From positions 372,001 through 436,000 of the forward strand of contig JAGVVL010000015.1 in assembly GCA_018287875.1 (NCBI GenBank): 64,000 bases of DNA. Direction: 5' to 3'. Both the position numbers and the translations under genes were made by a program. The notes under the pieces were generated by a model, which ran no database searches, was not told the DNA's origin, and was given only the letters and a program-made list of their open reading frames with translations. This stretch comes from Nigrospora sphaerica (taxonomy: Eukaryota > Ascomycota > Sordariomycetes > Amphisphaeriales > Apiosporaceae). This document shows, one piece after another, positions 26,413 through 37,146 of this stretch. Every line of letters starts with the position of its first letter. Positions within the stretch are counted from its first letter, which is position 1.

Positions 26413-28383
26413 TCATCGCTGCGGCCGCACGTGCAGCTCGCCGTCGAGGCTGCGGCTCTTAATCTTGGAGGGGCCGGGGGCCATGTCCAGCCACGCGCCG
26501 TCGGGCGTCCAGGTGGCCGCTTTGCTGTAGTCCCAGCTCGAACTGCCATCCATGTAGCCGAAGCGAAAGTACTCGTTAAGGTTGAGGCTACCGTTGCGGG
26601 ACCACGTAAACCGGGGTTTGTAATCGTCTTCGCCAAAATACGTCCTGAATCGCTCCACGTCGTTAACCAAGATGCTGATGCCGTCAAACTCGGGCCCGGG
26701 GGACGGTCCCCACTCGAGCGTCAGGTTCCAGATGGACGCGTTCGTGGCGATGATGGGGGCCAAGATGTCGGGCAGGGGCGAGTCGAGCTGGGCGTCTCCC
26801 CGCAGAGCAAGCGACGTCTGCAGGACCGGGTCGAATCCCCACCGGGCAATCCCGTTGATGAAAAGGCCCACGAGGATGCCCTGGTATAGCAGCGAGGGGC
26901 GGGTCTGCAAGCTAGTGCCGGGTAGCAGCAGGATGGCCAGGATGTAGTGGTGGATGCGGAGGCTGAGGTCGGGCAGGACCAAGCAGATAATGATGGTGAG
27001 GATGAACAGCCCGTAAAGCTTGAGGATCTTGATCAACCGGCCCTCCTGGCGGAAGAACCAGACCTGGGAGGCGGCGATGGCGACCAGGACGATGATGATC
27101 ATGGCCAGAGCCGCCTTGGCCCCCGGCTGCTGCTGGAGGTCATGGGCATTCAAGCGCTGGATGGGGATGAAGTCGAACGTGTAGTTGGTCAGAGCGCCGA
27201 CCCAGCATCCGCCCAGCCAAAGAACCGTCTTTTCTACCTGGGCAGTCAGACCCTGGAGGGTGCGACGCACGCCCATCTTGTCGTAGAAGACCCAGGCGCA
27301 GAACATGGCCGGCAGGAACTTGCCGAGGATGTTGGAGAAGAGGCCCGCGATGGAGGAATGCGACGGCGCATCCGACGCCATACCCACGTGCCAGAAAATT
27401 CCGACAAAGACGGGAAAGAAGAACAGGGCGGCCGAGGTGGTGAACAGCGAGAGAACGGCGGTGAAGGCGACCGAGACGCCCAGCAGCGACCAGCGCACAT
27501 CCTTGGAAGAGCATTCGAAGCCCTGCGGAAAAGTGAAGGCAAGGGGGAAATACGAGTCGAAGCCGATGCTGGAAATGCCGTGGCGGTCCGAACTGGGGAA
27601 ACCCGTGTGCTTGCCCGTCAGGCGCACGACGCCGCAGCCGCCGCCCTGGTTGGTGATAACGCCGGCGTGAATGGCGGCCCCGCAAATGAAGGAATCGCCG
27701 CGATACGACACGGCCGTTTCATTGGCGGGGTCGGGGCCGCCGACGACGAGGGGCCGGTAGATGACCTCCTCGGTGCCGACGGCACGCGGGTTGAGCACGC
27801 GGTAGCTGGCGCAGTTGGCGGGGCACTTGAAGGCAAAGCCCGAGCCGCTAAAGGGCCGACAGGCGCTGCCGTCGAGGCCGCACTGGTTGCCGGCCACCCA
27901 GTACGTGTTGCCGCAGCTGATCTCGCTGGGCTGGCCGTACTCGGCCACCTCGCCCGACCGGACTCCCTGTCGCATAACCAGGCAGAAGGCCAGGATCCAG
28001 AGCACGACGTAGGCCATGAAGGCCCAGACGCGATGCTTCTTCTGGGGCAGGCAACGGTCCAGCAGCCACAGCGGCGCGTGCTGCACGGCGGGCAGCCATG
28101 GCTCAATCTTGTAGTCGCGCGGGCTCGGCGGCCCCTCGGCCCAGGTCGCCACGCGCGTCAGCAGCTTCCGGACGGGGTACGGCACCCACTTCCATCGCTT
28201 CCAGGCGCCCTCGTCCTGCATGAAGCGCGGCGTCGGCGTGTCTTGGTTGTCGTCGACTTCGAGGTGGCCCCTCTCGCCCAGAGGATCATCCGGGTGCGCT
28301 CGGAGATCGGAGCGTGAAGCCTCGGATGATTCGATTTCGGCGGGTTCGACTTGGATGGACTCGTCTCGGTTGTTGCCTCCCAT
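26413..28383 (-). CDS. LCCL-domain multi-pass membrane protein
   Basis: Single-exon gene of 656 codons with a strong acidic N terminus. Residues about 55-105 are cytoplasmic (GEFs not seen; RKLLTRVATWAEGPPSPRDY). A first membrane segment (WAFMAYVVLWILAFCLVM) is followed by an LCCL domain, residues about 155-275, with the expected conserved cysteines: CGNTYWVAGNQCGLDG, FKCPANCASYRV, FICGAAIHAGV and GGGCGVVRLTG. After the domain come seven or more hydrophobic segments (for example ALFFFPVFVGIFWHVG, ILGKFLPAMFCAWVFYD, LAMIIIVLVAIAASQVWFF, LFILTIIICLVLPDLSL). A polar C-terminal region of about 130 residues (WNLTLEWGPSPGPEFDGISI) is probably lumenal or extracellular. This is the usual layout of fungal LCCL proteins, whose role is not established. 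It is transcribed divergently from QTRT2 across an 884-bp gap. Confidence 0.9.
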   Translation of the reverse strand: MGGNNRDESIQVEPAEIESSEASRSDLRAHPDDPLGERGHLEVDDNQDTPTPRFMQDEGAWKRWKWVPYPVRKLLTRVATWAEGPPSPRDYKIEPWLPAVQHAPLWLLDRCLPQKKHRVWAFMAYVVLWILAFCLVMRQGVRSGEVAEYGQPSEISCGNTYWVAGNQCGLDGSACRPFSGSGFAFKCPANCASYRVLNPRAVGTEEVIYRPLVVGGPDPANETAVSYRGDSFICGAAIHAGVITNQGGGCGVVRLTGKHTGFPSSDRHGISSIGFDSYFPLAFTFPQGFECSSKDVRWSLLGVSVAFTAVLSLFTTSAALFFFPVFVGIFWHVGMASDAPSHSSIAGLFSNILGKFLPAMFCAWVFYDKMGVRRTLQGLTAQVEKTVLWLGGCWVGALTNYTFDFIPIQRLNAHDLQQQPGAKAALAMIIIVLVAIAASQVWFFRQEGRLIKILKLYGLFILTIIICLVLPDLSLRIHHYILAILLLPGTSLQTRPSLLYQGILVGLFINGIARWGFDPVLQTSLALRGDAQLDSPLPDILAPIIATNASIWNLTLEWGPSPGPEFDGISILVNDVERFRTYFGEDDYKPRFTWSRNGSLNLNEYFRFGYMDGSSSWDYSKAATWTPDGAWLDMAPGPSKIKSRSLDGELHVRPQR

Positions 28384-29267
28384 GGCTCTCGGGTTTGCGG
28401 TGGGCTAAAGGCGCATTGGCAAGCAGGCGATTGAAGATGGAATCGACTTCGAAGGAGCCAGGCAGCCAGCTGCTGGACGTCGGTGTTGCTGTCGGCCGAC
28501 TTGCGACCGAAGGATTCGAGGACTGCGACACGGAAGAAGCGGTAGCGCTAGGCCGTGGTGAGGAGGATGCGGGCGAGGAGAGTGCGACGACGACGGCGGC
28601 GATGACGACGACGAAGACTCGGCAATCAAGCAGCGAGCGAAGAAGTAAGCAAAAACGGCAGGGTATCTATATCCTCTACATCGACAATGGCGATAGCAAA
28701 GATGGAGAATGGAGGACCAGCCGCTCGGAAAGAGCGGCTCTGCCTAGTCGCTGACGACAGCACCTGCGGAGGAGCCCTTGCTTAGTCGAGCTGAGAAGTA
28801 TCGGGGCCATCTACGGCTCGTACCCGGCCAGCCTGGCCGTCTTTGCAGCCCGGCTTGGGCGCCCGCAGCGACAGCGAGTGGCCCAACAGTAAGGCTGCCC
28901 ACTGAAACGGCGACTGCTGATTGGCCGATGCCCCTCTCTTCAGGGCCTGCACGGCCTGGCGCTCCCTCCAAACGAATGCCTGCCAGCCACGCTGTCGGGC
29001 CCGGAGAGTGGAAATGCCATCTTCGGTTTTGGCGACGTGACGGTTTGCCCGTGAGTGACGATCCGACCTCTCCAGGCCAGCACAGCGCATACCGCAACTC
29101 AGATCGTCCTGTCGGCGGGTGCCTGCGAAGCCTTCCCAGAGCCGCGGCTGTGTCAGACCACGCGTCAGTGGCCCTCCAGCCCCTTCCGGTCTTCCCCTGC
29201 CGCTCTTCCCGCGGTCCGAGCCACACCCCTCCACCACACCCAGCTTTTTCCTACCGCCGGGTCCGAG
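28384..29267. promoter_or_regulatory. Divergent promoter region, LCCL gene and QTRT2
   Basis: The 884 bp between the two start codons must hold both promoters. On the LCCL side there is TATCTATATCCTCTAC near 28663. The second hairpin motif lies at 28719-28751. No gene is visible in it. Confidence 0.5.
28719..28751. repeat. Short dispersed hairpin motif, copy 2
   Basis: AGCCGCTC, a 5-base loop and GAGCGGCT form an 8-bp stem (28719-28739). The right arm continues as GAGCGGCTCTGCCTAGTCGC (28732-28751), matching 18 of 20 bases of the motif at 18561-18580. See that entry. Confidence 0.5.
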
Positions 29268-30804
29268 ATGAGTGAGTTGGAGCCACCCGAGACCGCCGGC
29301 GGCGGCGTGTCCGTCTTTGAGATTCTGCCATCAACCCCGGTCGGCGACTCGTCGGCCCGACTGGGCCGTCTGGCGCTGCCCGGCCGCACCCCCATCGATA
29401 CTCCCGGCTACGTGGCCGTGTCGTCGCGGGGCGGCATTCCTCACCTGACCCCGGACGTGATCAACCGACACACGGATATCGCGGGCTCGTACATGGCCCT
29501 GGAAGACTGTATGTCGCCTACCGGCCTCTTCCGCCCCCTTCGCAACTGATCGTGTAGTCATAGAAAAGTCCAGCAAACGGAAATCCCCGGCCATCTACGG
29601 TCTGGCGCCCCAGGATGGCCAACGGCCGTTGCATCTGTACACGGCCACCCGCCCGGATATGCTTACTATCCTGGCGCCCCGTCGCAACCCTGCCGTTGTG
29701 GCGCCCATGGGCAATGGGCAGAAGCACCTGACTGTCTTTCCCTCCACCGGGTTTGAGAGCCTCACCTGCGACAGCTACTTCAGCGCCGTGCGCAAGGTGC
29801 TCCCCGACATTGTCATCCCCATGGCCGACCTGACTTTCGGCGACTCGGTTCCCAGCGGCAAGCGGCAGCGTCGCATGGCCGAGCGTACCGAGGAATGGAC
29901 CGAGGCCTTCTTCCAGCACTTTGACGTCGAGACAGTCTTGCGGCCGCATGGCCTCCACGTCTTTGCCCCTCTGCTCACCGTACCGTACCCGATGCAGTGG
30001 GAGTACATGTGCCGCCTGGCTGAAGACCACGCCGGGTCCCTGTCGGGCCTGGCCGTGTACGATGTCGATATCCTGGCCGACATTGACAACCACGCCGCCT
30101 TGGTCGACCTCCCCCGCATGTCCCTGGACTCGCCCTCGTCGCCCCACGCCTACCTCCGGCAGATCCGCCTCGGCGTCGACGTGTTTGCGGCGCCCCTCGT
30201 CAACTTCATTTCCGACGCCGGGCTCGCCCTGACCTTCACGTTCCCGGCGCAGGCCAAGACGGCCGGCGTGCGGCCCCTGGGCATCGACATGTCGTCGGCC
30301 GAGCACCAGGCGTCGGTGACGCCGCTGCTGGAGGGGTGCGGCTGCTACGCGTGCACGCAGCACCACCGTGCGTACCTGCAGCACCTGCTGAACGCCAAGG
30401 AGATGCTGGGCTGGGTCCTCCTGCAGATCCACAACCACCACGTCATGAGCCGCTTCTTCGCGGGCGTTCGCGCCGCCATCGCCGACGGCTCCTTCGAGGT
30501 CGAGGCCGACGCCTTCGCCCGCGCTTACGAGCCCGACCTCCCCACGGGCAGCGGCACGCGCCCCCGCGCCCGCGGCTACCACTTCAAGAGCGAGGGCGGC
30601 GACCCCAAGCGCAACAAGGCGCCCTGGATCAAGCTCGAGGACGACGAGGCCGCCGTCGACAAAGCGCTGGCCGGAGAGGCGGCCGGCCTGGCCGTCACGG
30701 GCGCTTCGGCCCCGGGCGGTACCGAGACCCCGGTCGTGCCCGAAGGCAACGCCGCCGCTTTGGCCGAGGGGGGCTTTGCGCAGATCGATACCAGTCGTCG
30801 CTGA
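29268..30804 (+). CDS. QTRT2: Queuine tRNA-ribosyltransferase accessory subunit 2
   Basis: Non-catalytic partner of the eukaryotic tRNA-guanine transglycosylase, which with QTRT1 exchanges guanine 34 for queuine in tRNAs reading NAY codons; in animals the complex is associated with mitochondria. Exon 1 (29268-29508) begins MSELEPPETAGGGVSVFEIL and has LGRLALPGRTPIDTPGYVA. A 49-bp intron (29509-29557) joins ED to FIEKSSKRKSPAIYG. The TIM-barrel body includes LTVFPSTGFESLTCDSYFSA and LPDIVIPMADLTFG. The zinc site is visible as GCGCYACTQHHRAYLQHLLN followed by HNHH: three cysteines and a histidine, as in the family. The C-terminal 80 residues are variable and Ala/Gly-rich. It is a housekeeping-type gene, divergent from the LCCL gene. 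The QTRT1 gene is not in the window. Confidence 0.9.
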
Positions 30805-32166
30805 TCCGGAGGCATCCCTCTTCTCGCCGGTGGCATGAAACCGGGTGGGCATGGCGCTCTTCCTCACTGCAACTTGTCGGAGCTTCCACCTCGGTGCACG
30901 CGGATCTGCCCGTGTTGTCTGCTGGTGTTCCGATCTCATAGAGGATCCGCCGTTGATGGTTGGATCGCCGTTGCGGGGACAGCCGGTATCTCGGAACTCG
31001 TTCCGATTCCCTGGCTGTTATGCCTCCAGCGTTCCATCGACCAGGCACCACGACGCCTGTCTGCGGATCTACCCATTAGCTGCACACACAGCATATCCAT
31101 ACAAGGCCGAGGGAGCCGCGATGACTCGTTCATTGGCGTATCCCATGCACATGTAGATGGCAAGTTGATGTCTGCCGTCGAGGCCGATCCCCTCGGCATT
31201 CATGGGCCGGGGTACGCAGTATGGCTGCCCTGATTGGCCCTGTCCCCGTGGGGGGAGAGGGCGCTATATTGGCGATCTCGGTGTTCGATCAGGCAGGCCG
31301 TGCGTCCTTTTCCCACGGGATGACAATAGCAGCTCGAAGCTTCACTCTGCTTCCTCCGGGCCGGTCGGACTTTGCAAGGTCAACTGCAGCCAACCCAGCG
31401 CGGGCTTGTACGCCCCCGAGGCGACTCGGGGCCCTGCGTGGTCAAGGATGTAGGCCATCGAGCAGCAGGGAACGGCCTAGTTGAACACGGCGCTGCCCGC
31501 TCGTAATATAACTCTGCTACCCTCTCATCTGTTCTCTCACGGTGCATGCGCTCTATAGCTATGGGTCCCCCGGATGCACTTGGTGATGCCTACTTGTTTT
31601 CGCGGCATCTTTTCCCGCCCTGTCGCCAGGTGGTCGCGTGCCAAGGCGTTCGTGGACAAATACCATCGCTGCGCCAAGGCCAAGGCCGCTCCCGCAGGAA
31701 ATAGTAGGAACTTGACCCCCAAGATTTCAACGTCACCCCTCCCCCCGTCGCGCGCGGCCAATCGCACCCCGCGATTCATCCCACGTTTTTCCTGCCGCTT
31801 CACGAAAAGCGCGCCGACGCCAAGCAACCCGCCAAGATTCCCATCGCCCGCCCCCTCTCCGTCTGTCATTCACCCGTCCTGCACGCTGCCGCCATGCTTT
31901 CGCTCGCTTGCCATCATGCGGCGCAAGCCCAGGACTAGCGATTCGACTCAAGGTCGATGACGACGGGGCACCGCTGTACCACACCCGTCCCCCCGGCCAG
32001 CCGTCGGGCGTGCTTCCCTTGTTGATGCAAGTCGATCCGTTGTGTCGGCGCGCCGCTGCCTTTTCCTCCTGCCTTTTTGCCCAGGCTTCGGCTGAAGGGG
32101 CTGCAGGGAGCCCCTGGTACGGGCTGAGCTGCCTCGCGGCTTTCCTCGTCTGGGAAGCCCCCGGGA

Positions 32167-32172
32167 CACGTG
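32167..32172. promoter_or_regulatory. CACGTG, candidate PHO-regulator site
   Basis: The core bound by the phosphate-starvation regulators Pho4 (yeast) and NUC-1 (Neurospora), 415 bp upstream of the phosphatase start. Position and target gene fit. Binding is inference. Confidence 0.4.
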
Positions 32173-32410
32173 CTGTCAACGCGCGGTTTGATTCCCTCCC
32201 ACCGCGCCGGCGCCCTCGCTGAGGTCCGATATTCCCGGTTACCACCCCAGGCCAATGCAGGCCCGTTGGGACTGGAGAGCACCGTTCTCGAGCCGAGTTT
32301 TGCGTAGTCGCTCTTGGCAAGCTGCAATAATCGCCAGCCGAGATGCATTCATGCAGTAGCCATCTTCTCCATCTGCGCGCGGCGAGCGCCGCCACGCCGT
32401 CGGGGGGCGC

Positions 32411-32417
32411 TATATAA
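32411..32417 (+). promoter_or_regulatory. TATA box of the alkaline phosphatase gene
   Basis: TATATAA, 165-190 bp before the two candidate start codons and in an otherwise GC-rich context. Confidence 0.55.
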
Positions 32418-32581
32418 ACCGACCCGAGGGCCTGCGTAGCTCGTGACACCGTTTCTGTCCCTCAAGGTCCTCGTCCGTCCTCGGTCTGGGTTAGTTGGCT
32501 ACCGAAACCAGAGAGGTATCGTCTCGGTTCCGAATCCAATTGGTCCCCCCCCCCCCGGTGAACCCCCATTGCCCACCGGTC

Positions 32582-34943
32582 ATGGCCCGACGAGAGCCCA
32601 TGACGACGCGCGCCCTCGCGGCTTTCCTGGCGGCGGCGGCGCTGCTGGTGCCGGGCGTGTCGGCGCAGACGTTCCAGCGGCCGGGCATGAGCTCGTCGCT
32701 GGGCGTCGTGCTGCCGCCGGACCAGCAGGACTTCCTGCCGGGGCAGTTCTTCGACCTGCGGCTCGAGGTGCACGCGCCCGTCAACGGCAGCGAGGCCTTT
32801 GCCGACGGCGTGCCCGACAAGGCCTTCACGGCTACCATCGCCAAGGAGGGCGGGGAGCCGCAGGACCTCGCCGCCTTCTTCGACGTCGCCGAGGCGCCCC
32901 CGCTCGAGACCTGGTCCTTCACCTGGTTCGAGGACCTCTACGCCGAGGACGCCAATACCCCCTCGCTCGTCAACGTCGCCTCGCGCGTCTACCGCCGCCT
33001 CGCCCTCTACGAGCCCGGCGCCTACACCGTCACCCTCCACTTCTACGACGGCCAGACCACCACCGCCGAGTGGGTTGTGCGCCCCCTGGCCACCGAGAAG
33101 AAGGCCAAGAACGTGATTCTGTTCATTGGTGCGTCGTTGCGCGCGGGAAACCCCAACCGGTGTCCTCCGTTGCTAATATCGGTGAGCAGGTGACGGCATG
33201 ACAACCAACATGATTACGGCGGCCCGCCTTCTCGGACACAAGAGCATCAACGGACGGTACCAGTCCACCCTGCAGCTCGACGAGTTCCCCGTTATTGGCC
33301 ACCAGATGGTACGGAAGCCCGCTCCCTGCTGGGAATAACTCAACCCAGCGGCTTACATGTTCCTCAGACGCACTCGATCGACAGCTTCATCACCGACTCG
33401 GCCAACTCGGCCTCGGCCCTCTACAGCGGCCACAAGTCGACTGTGAACGCCATGGGGTACGTACACATGGCCCGCCCGCGGGGGGCCCCTTTGCCCTCTT
33501 CCTCTAATCAGAAGCCTTCTCACGGCTAACCCACCCGTCTCAGCGTCTACGTCGACTCGTCCCCGGACCCCTTTGATGACCCCAAGGTTGAGACCATCGT
33601 CGAGGTGCTCAAGCGCGTGTGGGGCTCGGCCTGGGGCGCCGTCTCGACCGCCTTTCTCGCCGACGCCACGCCCATTGCTCTGACTGCTCGTGAGTCCTCC
33701 GCGGCAAGGGGAAAGACCCCTTCCCTACCCCAATACGGTTTCCTGGGGAGGTGGGGGGTAAGGTTGCGCGTAGGCTGCTAACGCCGGTCACCTCTCAACA
33801 GACACGCGCTCGCGAGGCCTCTACGGGCCGCTGGTCGACCAGGCGCTGAACTCGGTCACCAACTACACGTGGACGAATCACGGCGGGCCCGACGTCTTCT
33901 TCGGCGGCGGCGCCGAGCAGTTCCTGCCGGGGTCGGGCTCGTACGAGGGCCGCGACTACTACGCCGAGTTCGCGCGGGCCAATTACACGGTGAGCCTCAA
34001 CAAAACGGCGCTGCTCGCGGCGGACCCGACGGCGCGCGCCCTCGGCGTCTTCTGCCGCGGCAACCTGCCCGTCTGGCTCGACCGCAACGTCTTTCCCGAC
34101 AACCTGGGCAAGCTCAAGAACGACCCGGCGGGCGCCGCCGACAGCGCCGCCACCGACCTGCCAGGGCTCAAGGACATGACGCTCAAGGCCATCGACGTGC
34201 TGCGGGCGCGCGGCGGCGAGCGCGGTTTCTTCCTCATGGCCGAGGCGGCGTCCATCGATAAGCAAATGCACTCGCTCGACTACGACCGGGCGCTCGGCGA
34301 CCTGCTCGAGCTCGACGACGCCGTGCGCGCGACCGTGGCGCGGCTGCGCGAGCTCGGCACCCTCAACGAGACGCTCGTGCTCGTCACGTCGGACCACGGC
34401 CACGGCTTCGACGTCTTCGGCGGCGTCGACACGCAGTACCTGGGCGACCAGAAGACGGACCGCGCCCGCCGCCGCGCCGTCGGCGTCTACCAGCGCTCCG
34501 GCCTCTCGCAGTACACGGCCGAGGCGCCGCCCGGCGGCCTCTCGTACGGCACCGGCCCCCACTTCCCCGTCAACTGGGACCCGCGCTACGCCATCGCCGC
34601 CGGCATGGCCGCCAACCCCGACCACCGCGAAGACTACCGCGTGCGCCCGACGCCGCGCGAGCCCGCCACCCGCACGCCCGGCTTCGCCGGCGAGTACTTT
34701 GTCAACGCCGCTGACGCGCCCGGCGGCTTCGTCGTCAACGGCACGCTGCCGCCCGTCGAGAACCAGGGCGTCCACTCCCTCACCGACGTCGCCGTCTTCG
34801 CCATGGGCCCCTGCCAGGAGACCTTCGGCGGCACCTACAGCAACATCGACGTCTTCTACAAGATGGCCAACTGCCTCGGCCTGGCCCGCCCCGACGCCGG
34901 CCCCGCCCCCGGCGCCAAGCCCTGCGCCAACAAGAAGGTCTGA
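32582..34943 (+). CDS. Secreted alkaline phosphatase
   Basis: Metal-dependent phosphomonoesterase of the alkaline phosphatase superfamily, expected to release phosphate outside the cell. Start at 32582 (MARREP) or 32600. From the latter, a clean signal peptide follows (TTRALAAFLAAAALLVPGVS, cleavage near AQT). Residues about 25-180 form an extra N-terminal domain of beta-rich character (FDLRLEVHAPVNGSEAF, WSFTWFEDLYAEDAN, AYTVTLHFYDGQTTTAEWVV). The catalytic domain starts NVILFIGDGMTTNMITAARL. The nucleophile serine is in FITDSANSASALYSGHKS. Metal ligands are visible in AEAASIDKQMHSLDYD and TSDHGHGFDVFGG. Four introns (about 33131-33189, 33308-33366, 33457-33542, 33690-33801) interrupt the first half. 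Several NxT/NxS sites fit secretion. Phosphate-starvation control is suggested by the upstream CACGTG. Confidence 0.93.
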
Positions 34944-35222
34944 GCCCTCTCGCCGAGACCATCGGCAATGGTAGGGACAATTCCGAAGCAAAAGACGCCA
35001 CCGACGGACCCCCTTAGATATCCAGAAGACCCCATGTACATAATCGTTGACGGCGTGTAATTCACAAGAAAATAGATCATAATTCGCTGGTGTCTCTACT
35101 TTGAGGCACCCGTTGCTCTCGTTTGCCAGTATTTCACCCCAGGGGACTCTTCATCGCTGCCGTCATGATCAAAGACTGCCGCCTTTCCTCTCCCAAACCG
35201 CCTTCTCCCTCAACTCTGCGAT

Positions 35223-36437
35223 TCATCGTTGAACACAAACCGAACCTACGCACATAACAAGAGGCCGGATTTCGGGCATTCTCTGGGGATTTTCCAATGA
35301 TTTTACCATGGCTCGCAACCCGCCTGGCTCCCGTCTGCGGCTGTAGATCCAGTCGCAGAACTTGGTGTAGTATACGTACGGACCGGAAAAAGCTCGGAAT
35401 GGCGTATCCCAGTAGTGAGCCCTTATGGCCCAGTGTTCTTGCAGGGTGAAGCTTTCCTGACCCGGGGACGTCGCCCAGCCCCGACAGTCGACAGAGGAGA
35501 AATTCGGCCCCAGGGTGCAATAAGGGCGCATGAGTCCGGGATGATAATTCGCAAGCTTGTTTCGAGCTCCGTGATCATTCAGGTCAACAAATTTATGGTA
35601 CCGGCCGCTTTCCAAGCGCATCTCCACGACAGGGAAGCCAAGGCTCGACATATCGTCCCAGAGGCTGGCCCCGTTCCAAACTGCTTGAATGACCTTGAGA
35701 CGCGGGAACATCCCGCGCCACGCCAAGAGAAGCAACTGATCCGTCAGGATATGGGGATGCCAACACACCACTGTCTCGGCTTCTTGTGTGAAAGGAAACA
35801 GACCTCGGACCATATGGTAGAAACGTTGACTGACATCATCGCCCCGCACCATGCCATCGGACAAGGGGACACAGTCGGGCCCACGCCCCTTGACGGTGTC
35901 GCAGAGGCAGCCCGAAGACTCGCGATGGCTGGTGGGGTTGGAGAGGTCGCCGAGGTGGAGCATGTCGATTCCGGGGTGGAACCAAGTCCACCGGTGTCCC
36001 TGGATGTATGCGGCCCGGAGGGGGAAGTCGTGCAAGTTCAGTGCCACGATCTCTTTGCATGGCCGGTATACCATCCTTTTGTATTTTCCGAAGCAATAGT
36101 GCCACATCTCGGAGCACACCTGTGCCATCGGGGGAGGGCCCAGCGCGCGCATCGAAATCCAGAACGTGAGCCGGCGGTCGTCGTAGAAGCTGAGCACTCT
36201 GCCCTCCAGGGCAAGCTCGTACACGGCCTCGCGGACCTCGTAGGGACATCGCCCCAGAACCCCCGTGGGGCGCCTGGGCCATATTCCAAATGCTCCCTTG
36301 TTCATTCGCTGCGTGTACGGAGAGACCGAAGACATCCCAGTCTGCGGACCGGGCTTCACGTCGGACGAGACTGTTTCTTCTGGCTCCGTGTGACGTGCCA
36401 TGGGGTTCGCGGTGGAAACGTCAGAAGTTATGATCAA
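35223..36437 (-). CDS. 2EXR-domain protein, function unknown
   Basis: Single-exon protein of 404 codons (start at 36437, or at 36401 MARHTEPE). After a disordered stretch of about 55 residues it has the fungal 2EXR pattern: RCPYEVREAVYELALEGRVL followed by a beta-strand with FWISMRALGPPPMAQVCSEM, i.e. P-x-E-[IV]-R then W..AL...V followed by the Q(V)C.E helix. Later segments (GHRWTWFHPGIDMLHLGDL, PRLKVIQAVWNGASLWDD) resemble the rest of this large, fast-evolving family. No signal peptide or membrane helix. Members are common, multicopy and of unknown role in filamentous fungi. The overlapping plus-strand frame 35415-36455 is a shadow. Confidence 0.8.
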   Translation of the reverse strand: MIITSDVSTANPMARHTEPEETVSSDVKPGPQTGMSSVSPYTQRMNKGAFGIWPRRPTGVLGRCPYEVREAVYELALEGRVLSFYDDRRLTFWISMRALGPPPMAQVCSEMWHYCFGKYKRMVYRPCKEIVALNLHDFPLRAAYIQGHRWTWFHPGIDMLHLGDLSNPTSHRESSGCLCDTVKGRGPDCVPLSDGMVRGDDVSQRFYHMVRGLFPFTQEAETVVCWHPHILTDQLLLLAWRGMFPRLKVIQAVWNGASLWDDMSSLGFPVVEMRLESGRYHKFVDLNDHGARNKLANYHPGLMRPYCTLGPNFSSVDCRGWATSPGQESFTLQEHWAIRAHYWDTPFRAFSGPYVYYTKFCDWIYSRRREPGGLRAMVKSLENPQRMPEIRPLVMCVGSVCVQR

Positions 36438-37146
36438 TGGGTTAGAGAGGTCTAATCCGAGGAGAGTGCGGGACGGAGAGAATCACGGAGCTGGAAGAAC
36501 ATATAGACAACGGATATTTCGAGTGTGATATGGGCACGAATGGTGAATGTTGTTTGATGTATGAACTGGTGAACGAGTCGTTGCGTTGCGTGGCTGGTCG
36601 GCATACAAAGCGCGATTATTCCGATATTCGTGTTACGCTCAAAAAATGAGGGAGGCAGCGGCAAAATTGATTCCACCCCGATGGGAAACCACTGCTGTCG
36701 CGAGAGCGGAACCGCAATAGCTACCCAGCAATTCAGAAATTCGGCAATCGCGTCTTATTGTATGTCATCTACCTATTCTCTTGTGTACCCCTAGCGACGG
36801 TTAACGATTTCCGCGCCTCTTTTAACACGTAAAGCACATACCTCTTTAGTTAACTTATGCACTAATATCTACACCCGTGTCACTTTTTCACACGAAATAT
36901 CCATTAGTTCGACATTTAATTTAGAATACGCCCCCTCTTGTGTCTCTCAGCTTGCACGGTTCGCTTTCAAGGCGTTTGTGTTTTTTACTAACGTAGATGA
37001 CAAGCGAGTGGCGCACCTTTTGGCATCTCTACAAGAAATTAATTAATTATGCAACCACAATGCCGTAAATCAATTCAAACTAATCAAAATCCGACTCTTA
37101 AGAGGTTTTTATATTTATTTTATAAGTACGTGTATTATAACCGATG
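36438..37146. other. AT-rich boundary sequence
   Basis: The first 250 bp are the upstream region of the 2EXR gene. From about 36720 the base composition shifts sharply to AT, with no frame above 60 codons, consistent with old repeat DNA changed by RIP. TTAATTAATTA is at about 37039. Confidence 0.5.

Larger units (their letters stand above)
30805..32581. other. Intergenic, QTRT2 to alkaline phosphatase
   Basis: About 1.8 kb with only short overlapping frames. The right half carries the phosphatase promoter with a CACGTG and a TATA box (listed). A C tract lies at about 32547-32556. I see no further gene. Confidence 0.5.

Noticed and set aside
26947..28317. 456-codon plus-strand frame opposite the LCCL gene
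   Set aside because: Antisense shadow, Asp/Glu/Gly/Ala-rich, without motifs; the minus-strand frame has the LCCL cysteines and membrane helices.
29518..30939. 473-codon minus-strand frame opposite QTRT2
   Set aside because: Antisense shadow with Gly/Val/Arg-rich composition; QTRT2 motifs are unambiguous on the plus strand.
35415..36455. 346-codon plus-strand frame opposite the 2EXR gene
   Set aside because: No domain; the minus strand shows the 2EXR signature.
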